A stretch of 6,854 bases of DNA from CAZCZU01 sp964503475 (GTDB taxonomy: Bacteria; Pseudomonadota; Zetaproteobacteria; Mariprofundales; Mariprofundaceae), in NCBI GenBank assembly GCA_964503475.1, contig CAZCZU010000069.1, forward strand, positions 1-6,854. The letters run 5' to 3'. This document shows positions 1-5,743 of this stretch, piece after piece. Below the pieces are notes generated by a model. The model did not search any database and was not told the DNA's origin. It saw only the letters and a list, made by a program, of their open reading frames with translations. A program made the translations under genes and the position numbers. Position 1 is the first letter of the stretch. Each line of letters opens with the position of its first letter.

Positions 1-177
1 AGATTTAACGCCTGTGTTGCATCGACCGCTTGAACCGAAGGCCGTTCTAAGCCGGTCGCATGCTTGTTCGTACCGACCGGTTTGTGGCATGCCGGGGGAA
101 GGTAAAACGCTGTACGGTTTTCATGATCGATCAGGGCAGGTAAGCTTCCCGCGCCCCAAATTTGCGGAGGTTTATCC
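1..177 (+). other. Upstream region of trxB with a 10-bp inverted repeat
   Basis: I see no convincing gene here; short open frames lack family resemblance. The clearest structure is an inverted repeat, AAGCCGGTCG (49-58) and CGACCGGTTT (74-83), separated by 15 nt. It gives a 10-bp stem with one G-T wobble. It could be a weak terminator of an upstream gene or an operator; no proper T-run follows it. The trxB ribosome binding site GGAGG is at 166-170, seven nucleotides before the ATG. No promoter with good -35 and -10 boxes could be assigned. Confidence 0.5.
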
Positions 178-1110
178 ATGTCCACACCACAACACCATCG
201 TCTGATCATTCTCGGTTCCGGCCCGGCGGGCTATACGGCGGCTATTTATGCCGCGCGCGCCAACCTGAATCCGGTGGTCATCCAGGGTATTCAGCCCGGC
301 GGCCAGCTGACGACGACCACGGACGTGGACAACTATCCCGGTTATAAAGACGGCGTGCAGGGCCCCGAGATGATGGAGGATTTCCGCATGCAGGCCGAGC
401 GCTTCGGCACCGAGATCATCTGGGATCACATCAACGAGGCCGATGTAAGCAAGCGTCCGTTCACGCTGAAGGGCGACGAGGGCACCTACACCTGCGATGC
501 CCTGATCATCGCCACCGGTGCTTCGGCCAAGTATCTCGGCCTGCCGAGTGAGGAGGCCTTCTCCGGCAAGGGCGTCTCCGCCTGTGCCACCTGCGACGGC
601 TTTTTCTACCGCGGCCAGGATGTGGTCGTGGTCGGCGGCGGCGATACGGCCGTCGAGGAGGCGATCTATCTGGCCAATATCTGCAAGAAGGTGACGCTGG
701 TGCACCGTCGCGATGAGCTGCGCGCCGAGCCGATCATGCAGGACAAGCTCTTCGCCACCGAGAACATCGAGGTGAAGTGGAACAGCACCCTCGATGAGGT
801 GCTGGGTGATGACTCCGGCGTCACCGGCGTACGCCTGAAATCGACCAAGGACGACTCCACCGAGGAGTTCGATGTGCATGGTGTCTTTATCGCCATCGGT
901 CACAAGCCGAACACCGATTTCGTCAAGGGCCAGGTCAAGATGGATGAGGCCGGCTACATTATCACCGAGGGCAAGCGCACGGCCACCAGTGTCGAGGGTG
1001 TCTTTGCCGCCGGTGACGTGGCCGATCCGATCTACCGCCAGGCGATCACCTCGGCCGGCGAAGGCTGCCGTGCCGCACTCGATGCGGAGCGCTGGCTGGC
1101 GCATAACTAG
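178..1110 (+). CDS. trxB: Thioredoxin reductase (NADPH), TrxB
   Basis: This cytoplasmic flavoenzyme passes electrons from NADPH through FAD and a redox-active disulfide to thioredoxin, which serves ribonucleotide reductase and protein disulfide repair. The 310-residue product has the expected low-molecular-weight layout. The N-terminal FAD dinucleotide fold has GSGPAG at residues 13-18 and the GGQL segment at 41-44. The redox motif CATC is at 136-139 and is followed by DG. The NADPH fold has GGGDTA at 153-158 and the phosphate-binding HRR at 175-177. The C-terminal FAD motif FAAGD is at 276-280. The length is close to the usual 310-320 residues. The ATG is supported by GGAGG seven nucleotides upstream. 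The gene appears monocistronic: the stop codon is followed at once by the first copy of a hairpin-rich repeat. The family call is secure. Confidence 0.98.
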   Translation: MSTPQHHRLIILGSGPAGYTAAIYAARANLNPVVIQGIQPGGQLTTTTDVDNYPGYKDGVQGPEMMEDFRMQAERFGTEIIWDHINEADVSKRPFTLKGDEGTYTCDALIIATGASAKYLGLPSEEAFSGKGVSACATCDGFFYRGQDVVVVGGGDTAVEEAIYLANICKKVTLVHRRDELRAEPIMQDKLFATENIEVKWNSTLDEVLGDDSGVTGVRLKSTKDDSTEEFDVHGVFIAIGHKPNTDFVKGQVKMDEAGYIITEGKRTATSVEGVFAAGDVADPIYRQAITSAGEGCRAALDAERWLAHN

Positions 1111-1219
1111 TTCGCAGCGCGAAAGGCGTCCTGCCTTTCGCTTGAACCGTTACGCAAAATTCGATTTCGCTCCGCTTACGAGCCGGCATCAGCCGGCTCG
1201 CCACCCATCCGTGGGTGGA
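1111..1219. repeat. 109-bp multi-hairpin repeat, copy 1
   Basis: This copy begins at the base after the trxB stop codon and matches 1290-1398 at 105 of 109 positions. It contains three perfect stem-loops in a row: GCGAAAGGC/GCCTTTCGC (1119-1127/1133-1141, loop GTCCT), CGAGCCGGC/GCCGGCTCG (1179-1187/1192-1200, loop ATCA) and CCACCCA/TGGGTGG (1201-1207/1212-1218, loop TCCG). A fourth stem (1154-1160/1164-1170) has one A-C mismatch here. None is followed by a T-run, so a classical intrinsic terminator is unlikely. It resembles a non-coding REP- or MITE-like interspersed element, but the family is not one I recognise. Confidence 0.9.
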
Positions 1220-1289
1220 TGAGGGAGCTTTGTTTTAGAGGTTTGAGTCTCGTTTACTTTATCGTTTTAGTTGTGTGACATTGATTTTG
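1220..1289 (+). promoter_or_regulatory. T-rich spacer between repeats with a possible sigma70 promoter
   Basis: This 70-bp spacer is about 36% G+C, far lower than the genes around it, and T-rich on the plus strand. It contains TTGAGT (1243-1248), 17 nt, then TTTAGT (1266-1271), each matching four of six bases of the sigma70 consensus. If used, transcription would start just before repeat copy 2 and run toward chaB. The match could easily be chance in T-rich DNA. Confidence 0.25.
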
Positions 1290-1398
1290 TTCGCAGCGCG
1301 AAAGGCATCCTGCCTTTCGCTTGAACGGCTACGCAAAATTCGATTTTGCTCCGCTTACGAGCCGGCATCAGCCGGCTCGCCACCCATCCGTGGGTGGA
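1290..1398. repeat. 109-bp multi-hairpin repeat, copy 2
   Basis: This second copy lies 179 bp from the first in the same orientation. Differences from copy 1 are at 1307 (A for G), 1327 (G for C), 1329 (C for T) and 1347 (T for C). The 9-, 9- and 7-bp stems are unchanged, and the 1307 change falls in a loop. The 1347 change makes a fourth stem perfect: GCAAAAT/ATTTTGC at 1333-1339/1343-1349, loop TCG. From 1399 to 1508 I see only unstructured leader sequence before the chaB ribosome binding site. Confidence 0.9.
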
Positions 1399-1520
1399 GG
1401 GGCGGCTTCGATTTAACGCGGTGCCCTCTCTTTCCTTTTCTTTGAAGGGTTGAGCGTCGGCGATGGTCTAGGCTACTTGTACGTGTCCGTAAGCAGCGGG
1501 CATGCCGCAAGGAGGTGTCG

Positions 1521-1745
1521 ATGCCGTACGATTCGATTTCAGAGCTTCCCGATTCGGTCGCAGGGTCGCTGCCGAAAAAGGCGCAGGAGATTTTCCTTGC
1601 CGCCTTCAATAACGCCTGGGACGAGTATGCCGACCCCGACGACAGAAGAGGGGATGCCAGTCGCGAGGAGACCGCTTTTAAGGTCGCCTGGGCGGCAGTG
1701 AAGCAGCAATACGAAAAGCAGGGCGATCGCTGGCAGCGGAAATAG
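1521..1745 (+). CDS. chaB: ChaB family protein
   Basis: This small, charged, soluble protein (74 residues) closely follows the E. coli ChaB pattern. It starts MPYDSISELPDSV, continues with LPKKAQEIFLAAFNNAWDEY at about residues 18-37, then carries the block RRGDASREETAFKVAWAAVK and ends lysine- and tryptophan-rich. E. coli ChaB is about 76 residues and is described as a regulator of the cation antiporter ChaA, although its biochemical role is poorly understood. The start is placed at ATG 1521 because AAGGAGGT (1509-1516) sits at ideal spacing. An in-frame GTG at 1515 overlaps that site and is less likely. Neither chaA nor chaC is next to it, so the link to cation transport is only by homology. 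Confidence 0.92.
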   Translation: MPYDSISELPDSVAGSLPKKAQEIFLAAFNNAWDEYADPDDRRGDASREETAFKVAWAAVKQQYEKQGDRWQRK

Positions 1746-1746
1746 T

Positions 1747-1798
1747 GCCCTGGCACGGGTGTTTTTCTTGCTCTCTCCAGGGCGGATAATGTGATCCG
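1747..1798 (+). promoter_or_regulatory. Inverted repeat and possible promoter upstream of the SLT lipoprotein gene
   Basis: GCCCTGG (1747-1753) and CCAGGGC (1777-1783) form a perfect 7-bp inverted repeat enclosing a T-run. GATAAT (1785-1790) matches five of six bases of a -10 box, but the region 16-17 nt upstream is only a T-rich weak -35. The -10 lies within a second small inverted repeat, CGGAT/ATCCG (1783-1787/1794-1798). The arrangement suggests a promoter for the downstream gene, perhaps with an operator. It rests on sequence pattern only. Confidence 0.35.
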
Positions 1799-1857
1799 TA
1801 TTCCTTTATCGTGGCGATGCGCTTGGCATGGTTCGAACCGCTTACCGGAGGTCTGCC

Positions 1858-2487
1858 ATGTATGCGTCGTATTCGATGGTTTCAACAGTGAAGTCTTTCG
1901 TCCTTCTGTCCGTCACCCTGTTGCTTGGCGCCTGTGTCAGCACGCCACCAACGAATGTGGCCAATGGCTGCAGTATCTTCGAGGAGAAGGATGACTGGTA
2001 CGAGGCGGCCCGCGATGCCGAGCGCAAGTGGGGCGTGCCGGTCGAGATGCAACTTGCCTTTATCAAGCAGGAGTCCGGCTTCCGTCACGATGCCCAGGCA
2101 CCGCGCGACTACCTGCTCGGTATCATTCCCCTGGGTCGCAAATCGTCGGCCTACGGTTACGGGCAGGTGATCGATTCCACCTGGGAGTGGTACAAGCGCG
2201 ACACCGGCAACCGCTGGGCCGACCGCGACGATTTCGAGGATGTGGCCGATTTCATCGGCTGGTACGCCTACACCAACCACCGCAAACTGGGTATCTCGCG
2301 CCGCGACACCTACCGCCAGTACCTTGCCTACCACGAAGGGCAGGGCGGCTATCTGAGCGGCAGTTACCGGCACAAATCGTGGCTGCTTCGCACGGCACGC
2401 CGGGTGGAGCGGCAGGCGGCCCGCTACCGCAGCCAGATCGCCCGTTGCGAGGCGAAGCTGCAGCGTAGCGGCGGCTGGCTGTTCTGA
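1858..2487 (+). CDS. Lytic transglycosylase-like SLT-domain lipoprotein
   Basis: This is probably an outer-membrane or periplasmic lipoprotein that cleaves peptidoglycan glycan strands. The 209-residue product has a hydrophobic signal segment (about 11-25) ending in the lipobox LGAC, with Cys26 as the predicted lipidated residue. The SLT-type (goose-lysozyme-like) domain follows: the QESGF motif at 71-75 with Glu72 as the likely catalytic acid, AYGYGQV at 98-104 (equivalent to the usual GLMQ segment), and YLAYHEG at 155-161. The C-terminal tail (about 175-209) is basic. ATG 1858 is chosen because GGAGG lies six nucleotides upstream and it places the signal peptide at the N-terminus; an in-frame ATG at 1828 lacks a comparable site. 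Substrate detail and the matching Mlt class are not clear. It converges on a peptidoglycan-type peptidase gene. Confidence 0.85.
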   Translation: MYASYSMVSTVKSFVLLSVTLLLGACVSTPPTNVANGCSIFEEKDDWYEAARDAERKWGVPVEMQLAFIKQESGFRHDAQAPRDYLLGIIPLGRKSSAYGYGQVIDSTWEWYKRDTGNRWADRDDFEDVADFIGWYAYTNHRKLGISRRDTYRQYLAYHEGQGGYLSGSYRHKSWLLRTARRVERQAARYRSQIARCEAKLQRSGGWLF

Positions 2488-2512
2488 TCCGGGCGATGGC
2501 CGCCGGAATAGG

Positions 2513-2531
2513 GCGGTTGATCAGTAACCGC
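2513..2531. terminator. Weak stem-loop between convergent genes
   Basis: GCGGTT (2513-2518) and AACCGC (2526-2531) form a 6-bp stem with a 7-nt loop, overlapping the last codons of the minus-strand peptidase gene and lying 25 bp after the plus-strand stop. It might act on both converging transcripts. No T-run follows on either strand, so it is a poor terminator candidate. Confidence 0.2.
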
Positions 2532-3156
2532 TGATCGAGAAGTGCATGAAATCCTTCTGGCGCCCTTTGATTTCACCGCCCCATTGCAGGCCGATGGCAC
2601 GCATGACTCTCACCACTTCCCCGTCCGCCGTCAGGCTGGCCGGGTCGATACCGGGGCGCCAGGCCCCGCCCTTGAGCAGCCGGCACTGCGCTCCATACCG
2701 GATGCAGTTGCTATACAGGCCGTTGTGGTCGGGATTGATGTCCAGGGCCGTGCCGTAGGCGTGGTTGCTGAAGCGGGTGCGGTTGCCATGCATATTCGTA
2801 TCGCCACGTGATTTGCCGGGCCTGTAACCGATCACCCGGTAGAGGGGGATGCCATCGTTAGCCAGCTGTTCCAGGGCCGGTTTCAGTTCCGGCGCCAGCT
2901 TGCGACAGACTCTGAACGGCGGCAGGCCGGCGATATTCAATTCGATCTGATCCTCGCTGCAGACCGTGCAGCCGCTGCGGGGATCGATCTCCTCCGGCTT
3001 CAGCTGACTGTAGGGATGGCGGACATGCCTGAAGTCGACCGCCTTTTTCAGCTGCACATTCCAGGCGTAGGTATCGTAGGAACAGGTGAGCGGCTCGCAC
3101 TCAGCCATGGTGGCGGATAGCAGTGCAGGAAGGAGAAACAGGGCAAGCGATCTCAT
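2521..3156 (-). CDS. Secreted M15-family metallopeptidase (VanY-like, D-Ala-D-Ala carboxypeptidase type)
   Basis: This 211-residue product is predicted to be exported and to act on peptidoglycan stem peptides as a zinc carboxypeptidase or endopeptidase. Residues 1-18 form a signal peptide. The M15 metal-binding pattern is complete: SNHAYGTALDIN at 130-141 gives His132 and Asp139, and DFMH at 202-205 gives the candidate general base Asp202 and third ligand His205. The arginine in GYRP (110-113) and the PGIDPASLT segment (168-176) also fit M15 proteins. Seven cysteines are visible (20, 25, 63, 66, 84, 151, 158), including a CxxC, which suggests disulfides in the periplasm. Cys20 is not in a proper lipobox. 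The ribosome binding site is weak (GGAAG directly before the ATG), but the start gives a sound signal peptide. It follows ychF on the same strand beyond a terminator, so it probably has its own promoter. Confidence 0.85.
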   Translation of the reverse strand: MRSLALFLLPALLSATMAECEPLTCSYDTYAWNVQLKKAVDFRHVRHPYSQLKPEEIDPRSGCTVCSEDQIELNIAGLPPFRVCRKLAPELKPALEQLANDGIPLYRVIGYRPGKSRGDTNMHGNRTRFSNHAYGTALDINPDHNGLYSNCIRYGAQCRLLKGGAWRPGIDPASLTADGEVVRVMRAIGLQWGGEIKGRQKDFMHFSISGY

Positions 3157-3224
3157 CTTCCAGCCGACGATAGCTGCTTTCGCAGGCCGGGAGAAGCATG
3201 TCGATTCGATAGAAGACTGACACG

Positions 3225-3251
3225 AAAAAGGCCGGACATCCGTCCGGCCTT
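3225..3251 (-). terminator. Intrinsic terminator of the rplY-pth-ychF transcript
   Basis: AAGGCCGGAC (3228-3237) and GTCCGGCCTT (3242-3251) form a perfect 10-bp, G+C-rich stem with a 4-nt loop. On the minus strand the stem is followed by a run of T (complement of the A-run at 3225-3229). It begins 29 bp after the ychF stop codon, the expected place and orientation for the end of that operon. The A-T pairs at the stem base could also give some termination on the plus strand. Confidence 0.92.
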
Positions 3252-3280
3252 CGCAATCGTGTCATATCCCTGAAAAGGGA

Positions 3281-4375
3281 TCAGACGTTGAAGCGGAAGT
3301 GCATCACATCGCCGTCCTTGACGATGTACTCCTTGCCCTCCAGGCGCATCTTGCCGGCCTCCTTGGCCTTCGCCTCGCCACCCAGCGATACGAAGTCGTC
3401 GTAGGCGATGGTCTCGGCCCGGATGAAGCCCTTTTCGAAATCGGTATGGATCACGCCGGCCGCCTGCGGGGCGGTATCGCCACGATGGATGGTCCAGGCA
3501 CGCACCTCTTTCACGCCGGCGGTGAAGTAGGTGATCAGGTCCAGCAGCGTATAAGCCTCGCGGATCACCGTGTTCAGCCCCGGCTCTTCCAGGCCCAGGT
3601 CGGCCAGGAACTCCGCCTTGGATTCGGCATCCATCTCGGCCAGTTCCGATTCGATCTGGGCCGAGACGACGGCCACGCACGCACCTTCGCCTGCGGCATA
3701 CTCGCGCACCTGGTCGACCCACTCGTTGCCGTCCGGCAGCGAGCCGTCGTCGACATTGGCGACATAGAGCACCGGCTTGCCGGTGAGCAGGAAGAGGTCC
3801 TTCAGCTTCTCCAGATCGTCGTCGGAGAGTTTCTGGCGGCGGATGGTGGTGCCGTCTTCGAGTGCGGCCAGCACCTGCTGGTAGAGGGCGAGCATAACCT
3901 TGGCATCCTTGTCGCCGGAGCGGGCCAGCTTCTCGACACGCTGAATGCCTTTTTGCACCGTCTCCATATCTTTCAGCATCAGCTCGGTGTCGATGGTCTC
4001 GATATCGGAGAGCGGATGCACGCGGCCGGCCACGTGGGTGACGTTCTCGTCTTCGAAGCAGCGCACCACATGCGCGATGGCGGCACACTCGCGGATATTG
4101 GCCAGGAACTTGTTACCCAGGCCTTCGCCCGAGGCGGCACCGGCAACCAGGCCGGCAATGTCGACGAACTCGACGATGGCATTCTGGATCGCCTGCGGTT
4201 TGACGATATCCGACAGCGCATCAATGCGCGGGTCGGGTACGGTGACGATGCCGACATTCGGATCGATGGTGCAGAACGGGTAGTTGGCCGCTTCAGCACC
4301 TCCGCCGTTCAGGGCGTTGAACAGGGTCGATTTGCCGACGTTTGGCAGACCGACGATTCCGATACTCAGGCTCAT
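3281..4375 (-). CDS. ychF: Redox-regulated ATPase YchF (OLA1/Obg family)
   Basis: This ribosome-associated P-loop NTPase of the TRAFAC/Obg family has 364 residues, the usual size being about 363. The P-loop GLPNVGKST is at 9-17 and the Walker B/G3 motif DIAG at 72-75. The G4 position carries NVDD (207-210) in place of the NKxD of true GTPases; loss of that motif is a hallmark of YchF and explains its preference for ATP. A central coiled-coil helical region (about 130-200) follows the first part of the G domain, and the C-terminus (about 281-363) is the TGS domain, ending GDVMHFRFNV. The start codon overlaps the stop of pth as ATGA, which implies translational coupling. An intrinsic terminator follows. 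In E. coli the protein is tied to stress responses and ribosome function; its exact role is unsettled. Confidence 0.97.
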   Translation of the reverse strand: MSLSIGIVGLPNVGKSTLFNALNGGGAEAANYPFCTIDPNVGIVTVPDPRIDALSDIVKPQAIQNAIVEFVDIAGLVAGAASGEGLGNKFLANIRECAAIAHVVRCFEDENVTHVAGRVHPLSDIETIDTELMLKDMETVQKGIQRVEKLARSGDKDAKVMLALYQQVLAALEDGTTIRRQKLSDDDLEKLKDLFLLTGKPVLYVANVDDGSLPDGNEWVDQVREYAAGEGACVAVVSAQIESELAEMDAESKAEFLADLGLEEPGLNTVIREAYTLLDLITYFTAGVKEVRAWTIHRGDTAPQAAGVIHTDFEKGFIRAETIAYDDFVSLGGEAKAKEAGKMRLEGKEYIVKDGDVMHFRFNV

Positions 4376-4956
4376 GCTTGTGCTCCTTGTTGCAGCTTCA
4401 GATGGATGCTGTTGGCCGCCTTGGCGATATCGCCGTCCAGAATGGTAAGAATCTCGTTGTACAGGGCATCGAAAACGCGCGCCTCATCGGCGCGGTCGCC
4501 CTCATCCGCTTTACCGAGCACCCATGCCGTCACCTCACCGTGCGGCGGGCGCCCGATGCCGATCTTGATGCGGGTGTAGTTGGCATCGGGCAGGTGGGTG
4601 TTGAGCGATTTCAGGCCGTTGTGACCGCCATGGCCACCGCCCCTCTTCAGGCGCGTTTTGCCCGAGGGCAGGTCGAGATCGTCGTAGACGCTGAAGATAT
4701 TGTCGGTGGACACTTTGTAGAAGTGGGCCAGCGGGCCAATGGCCTCGCCACTGTTGTTCATGAAGGTCTGCGGCTTGACCAGCAGGACGCGACCCCTGGG
4801 GGATTCCCAGGTAGCCGTCTCGGCATGAAAACGAGGGGCTGCGGAAAATCGCATCCCCTCGGATTCGGCCAGCATATCGAGAAAACGGAAGCCAATGTTG
4901 TGGCGCGTCGCCTCGTATTTGGCGCCGGGATTGCCAAGCCCGACCAGAAGTTGCAC
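4372..4956 (-). CDS. pth: Peptidyl-tRNA hydrolase
   Basis: This enzyme releases peptides from peptidyl-tRNAs that drop off ribosomes, recycling the tRNA. The 194-residue length and all the key Pth1 residues are present: GLGNPG at 6-11, the catalytic histidine in TRHN (His19, equivalent to E. coli His20), the PQTFMNNSG block at 62-70, Asp92 in the DDLDLPSG segment (equivalent to E. coli Asp93), and GGHGGHNGLKS at 107-117. The start is a GTG at 4954-4956. Its ribosome binding site GAGGAG is encoded in the last two codons of rplY, so translation is probably coupled. Only three bases separate the two genes, and the stop overlaps ychF. Pairing of rplY with pth is common in bacteria and fits a shared role in translation. 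Confidence 0.98.
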   Translation of the reverse strand: MQLLVGLGNPGAKYEATRHNIGFRFLDMLAESEGMRFSAAPRFHAETATWESPRGRVLLVKPQTFMNNSGEAIGPLAHFYKVSTDNIFSVYDDLDLPSGKTRLKRGGGHGGHNGLKSLNTHLPDANYTRIKIGIGRPPHGEVTAWVLGKADEGDRADEARVFDALYNEILTILDGDIAKAANSIHLKLQQGAQA

Positions 4957-4959
4957 CGA

Positions 4960-5586
4960 TTACTCCTCGGTAGCCTCTTCGTCGCCGGCAGCCTCTTCGT
5001 CAGAGGCTTCGCCCTTCAGCTTCGGAGCGGCCACGTTCAGTACGGTGAAGTTGACGTCGTGCTGGACTTCAACGCCCTTCGGCAGTGCAACGTCCTCGAT
5101 ATGGACGGTGTCGCCGATATCCAGCTTGGCACAGTCGACTTCGATATGCTCCGGAATGGAGTCGGCGCGGCAGATCACTTCCAGCTCGTGGCGAACCACT
5201 TCCAGCAGGCCGCCGGCAACGTCGCCCGGGCACTTCTCGAAGTTGATGGCAACGACCGGTACGTTGATGTGGACGGTGTCCTTGCCGGATACGCGCTGGA
5301 AGTCGAGGTGGGTCGGCTCGTCGCGCAGCGGATCGTACTGCACATCCTTGAGGATGGCGGTGTTCTTGCCGCGTACGCCGGCAACCTTGATCTCCACCAT
5401 CGAGGTGTGGAAGTGCTCGTCGTTCAGCAGTTTGCCGGTCGAGATGAAATCGAGTGCAATCGCCAGGTCCGGCTTGTCGCCGCCGTAGATGATGGCCGGG
5501 ATCTTGCCGGCACGGCGCATGCGACGGGATTCAGCCTTGCCCGTTTTTTCGCGGGATTCGGCTTCGAGAATAATGGTTTCGCTCAT
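4960..5586 (-). CDS. rplY: 50S ribosomal protein L25/general stress protein Ctc (long form)
   Basis: This protein binds 5S rRNA in the large ribosomal subunit. The 208-residue product is the two-domain CTC/TL5 form, not the 94-residue E. coli L25. The N-terminal L25 domain (about 1-95) has the RRxGKIPAIIYG segment at 24-35 and the THLDFQRV block at 92-99. A TL5-like beta domain spans about 100-185. The tail is strongly acidic, with repeated Asp-Glu-Glu. The ATG is preceded by AGGAG six nucleotides upstream, within the palindrome GGAGCTCC. The gene is the first of the tight rplY-pth-ychF unit. It is separated from prs by a 157-bp structured gap, so it may be controlled partly on its own, as E. 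coli rplY is. Confidence 0.97.
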   Translation of the reverse strand: MSETIILEAESREKTGKAESRRMRRAGKIPAIIYGGDKPDLAIALDFISTGKLLNDEHFHTSMVEIKVAGVRGKNTAILKDVQYDPLRDEPTHLDFQRVSGKDTVHINVPVVAINFEKCPGDVAGGLLEVVRHELEVICRADSIPEHIEVDCAKLDIGDTVHIEDVALPKGVEVQHDVNFTVLNVAAPKLKGEASDEEAAGDEEATEE

Positions 5587-5743
5587 TTGGAGCTCCTCTC
5601 AGGTGAAGATGATCCGACGGGTTGTCCCGTGACGGATGCCCGCAAGGCACACATGGCCATGCGGAGCGCGGCGCAATCTAGTGTTTTTTGCGCCAGGATG
5701 GAAGCTTCAGCCGTTTTCAGGCCGTATGAGATGCGTGATGAAG
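5587..5743 (-). promoter_or_regulatory. Structured prs-rplY intergenic region, candidate rplY leader
   Basis: This 157-bp gap is long for an otherwise compact operon. It contains GGCGCAA/TTGCGCC (5670-5676/5688-5694, 11-nt loop), the palindrome CATGGCCATG (5652-5661), and a stem TCCG-ACGGG/CCCGT-CGGA with a 2-nt bulge and 4-nt loop (5613-5636). On the minus strand none is followed by a T-run, so these are not obvious terminators. A weak -10-like TAGATT lies in the loop of the first stem. L25 is known to control its own synthesis in E. coli, so an autoregulatory leader is plausible, but I cannot match it to a known structure. Confidence 0.4.

Noticed and set aside
172..1104. A long open frame on the minus strand opposite trxB
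   Set aside because: It is an antisense shadow of a G+C-rich gene; the translation has no family features and the plus-strand TrxB is unambiguous.
1111..1398. CRISPR array from the repeated hairpins
   Set aside because: Only two units of 109 bp with a 70-bp spacer, multiple hairpins per unit and no cas genes; this does not fit CRISPR.
1342..1420. Short exact matches between intergenic regions: TTTGCTCCGC in repeat copy 2 and the tRNA insert, and GATTTAACGC at 2-11 and 1410-1419
   Set aside because: Ten-base matches are expected many times by chance in nearly 7 kb, so they do not show that the elements are related.
1355..1885. Minus-strand open frame across the second repeat and chaB
   Set aside because: It runs through repeat DNA and the antisense of chaB, with no family resemblance and no supporting ribosome binding site.
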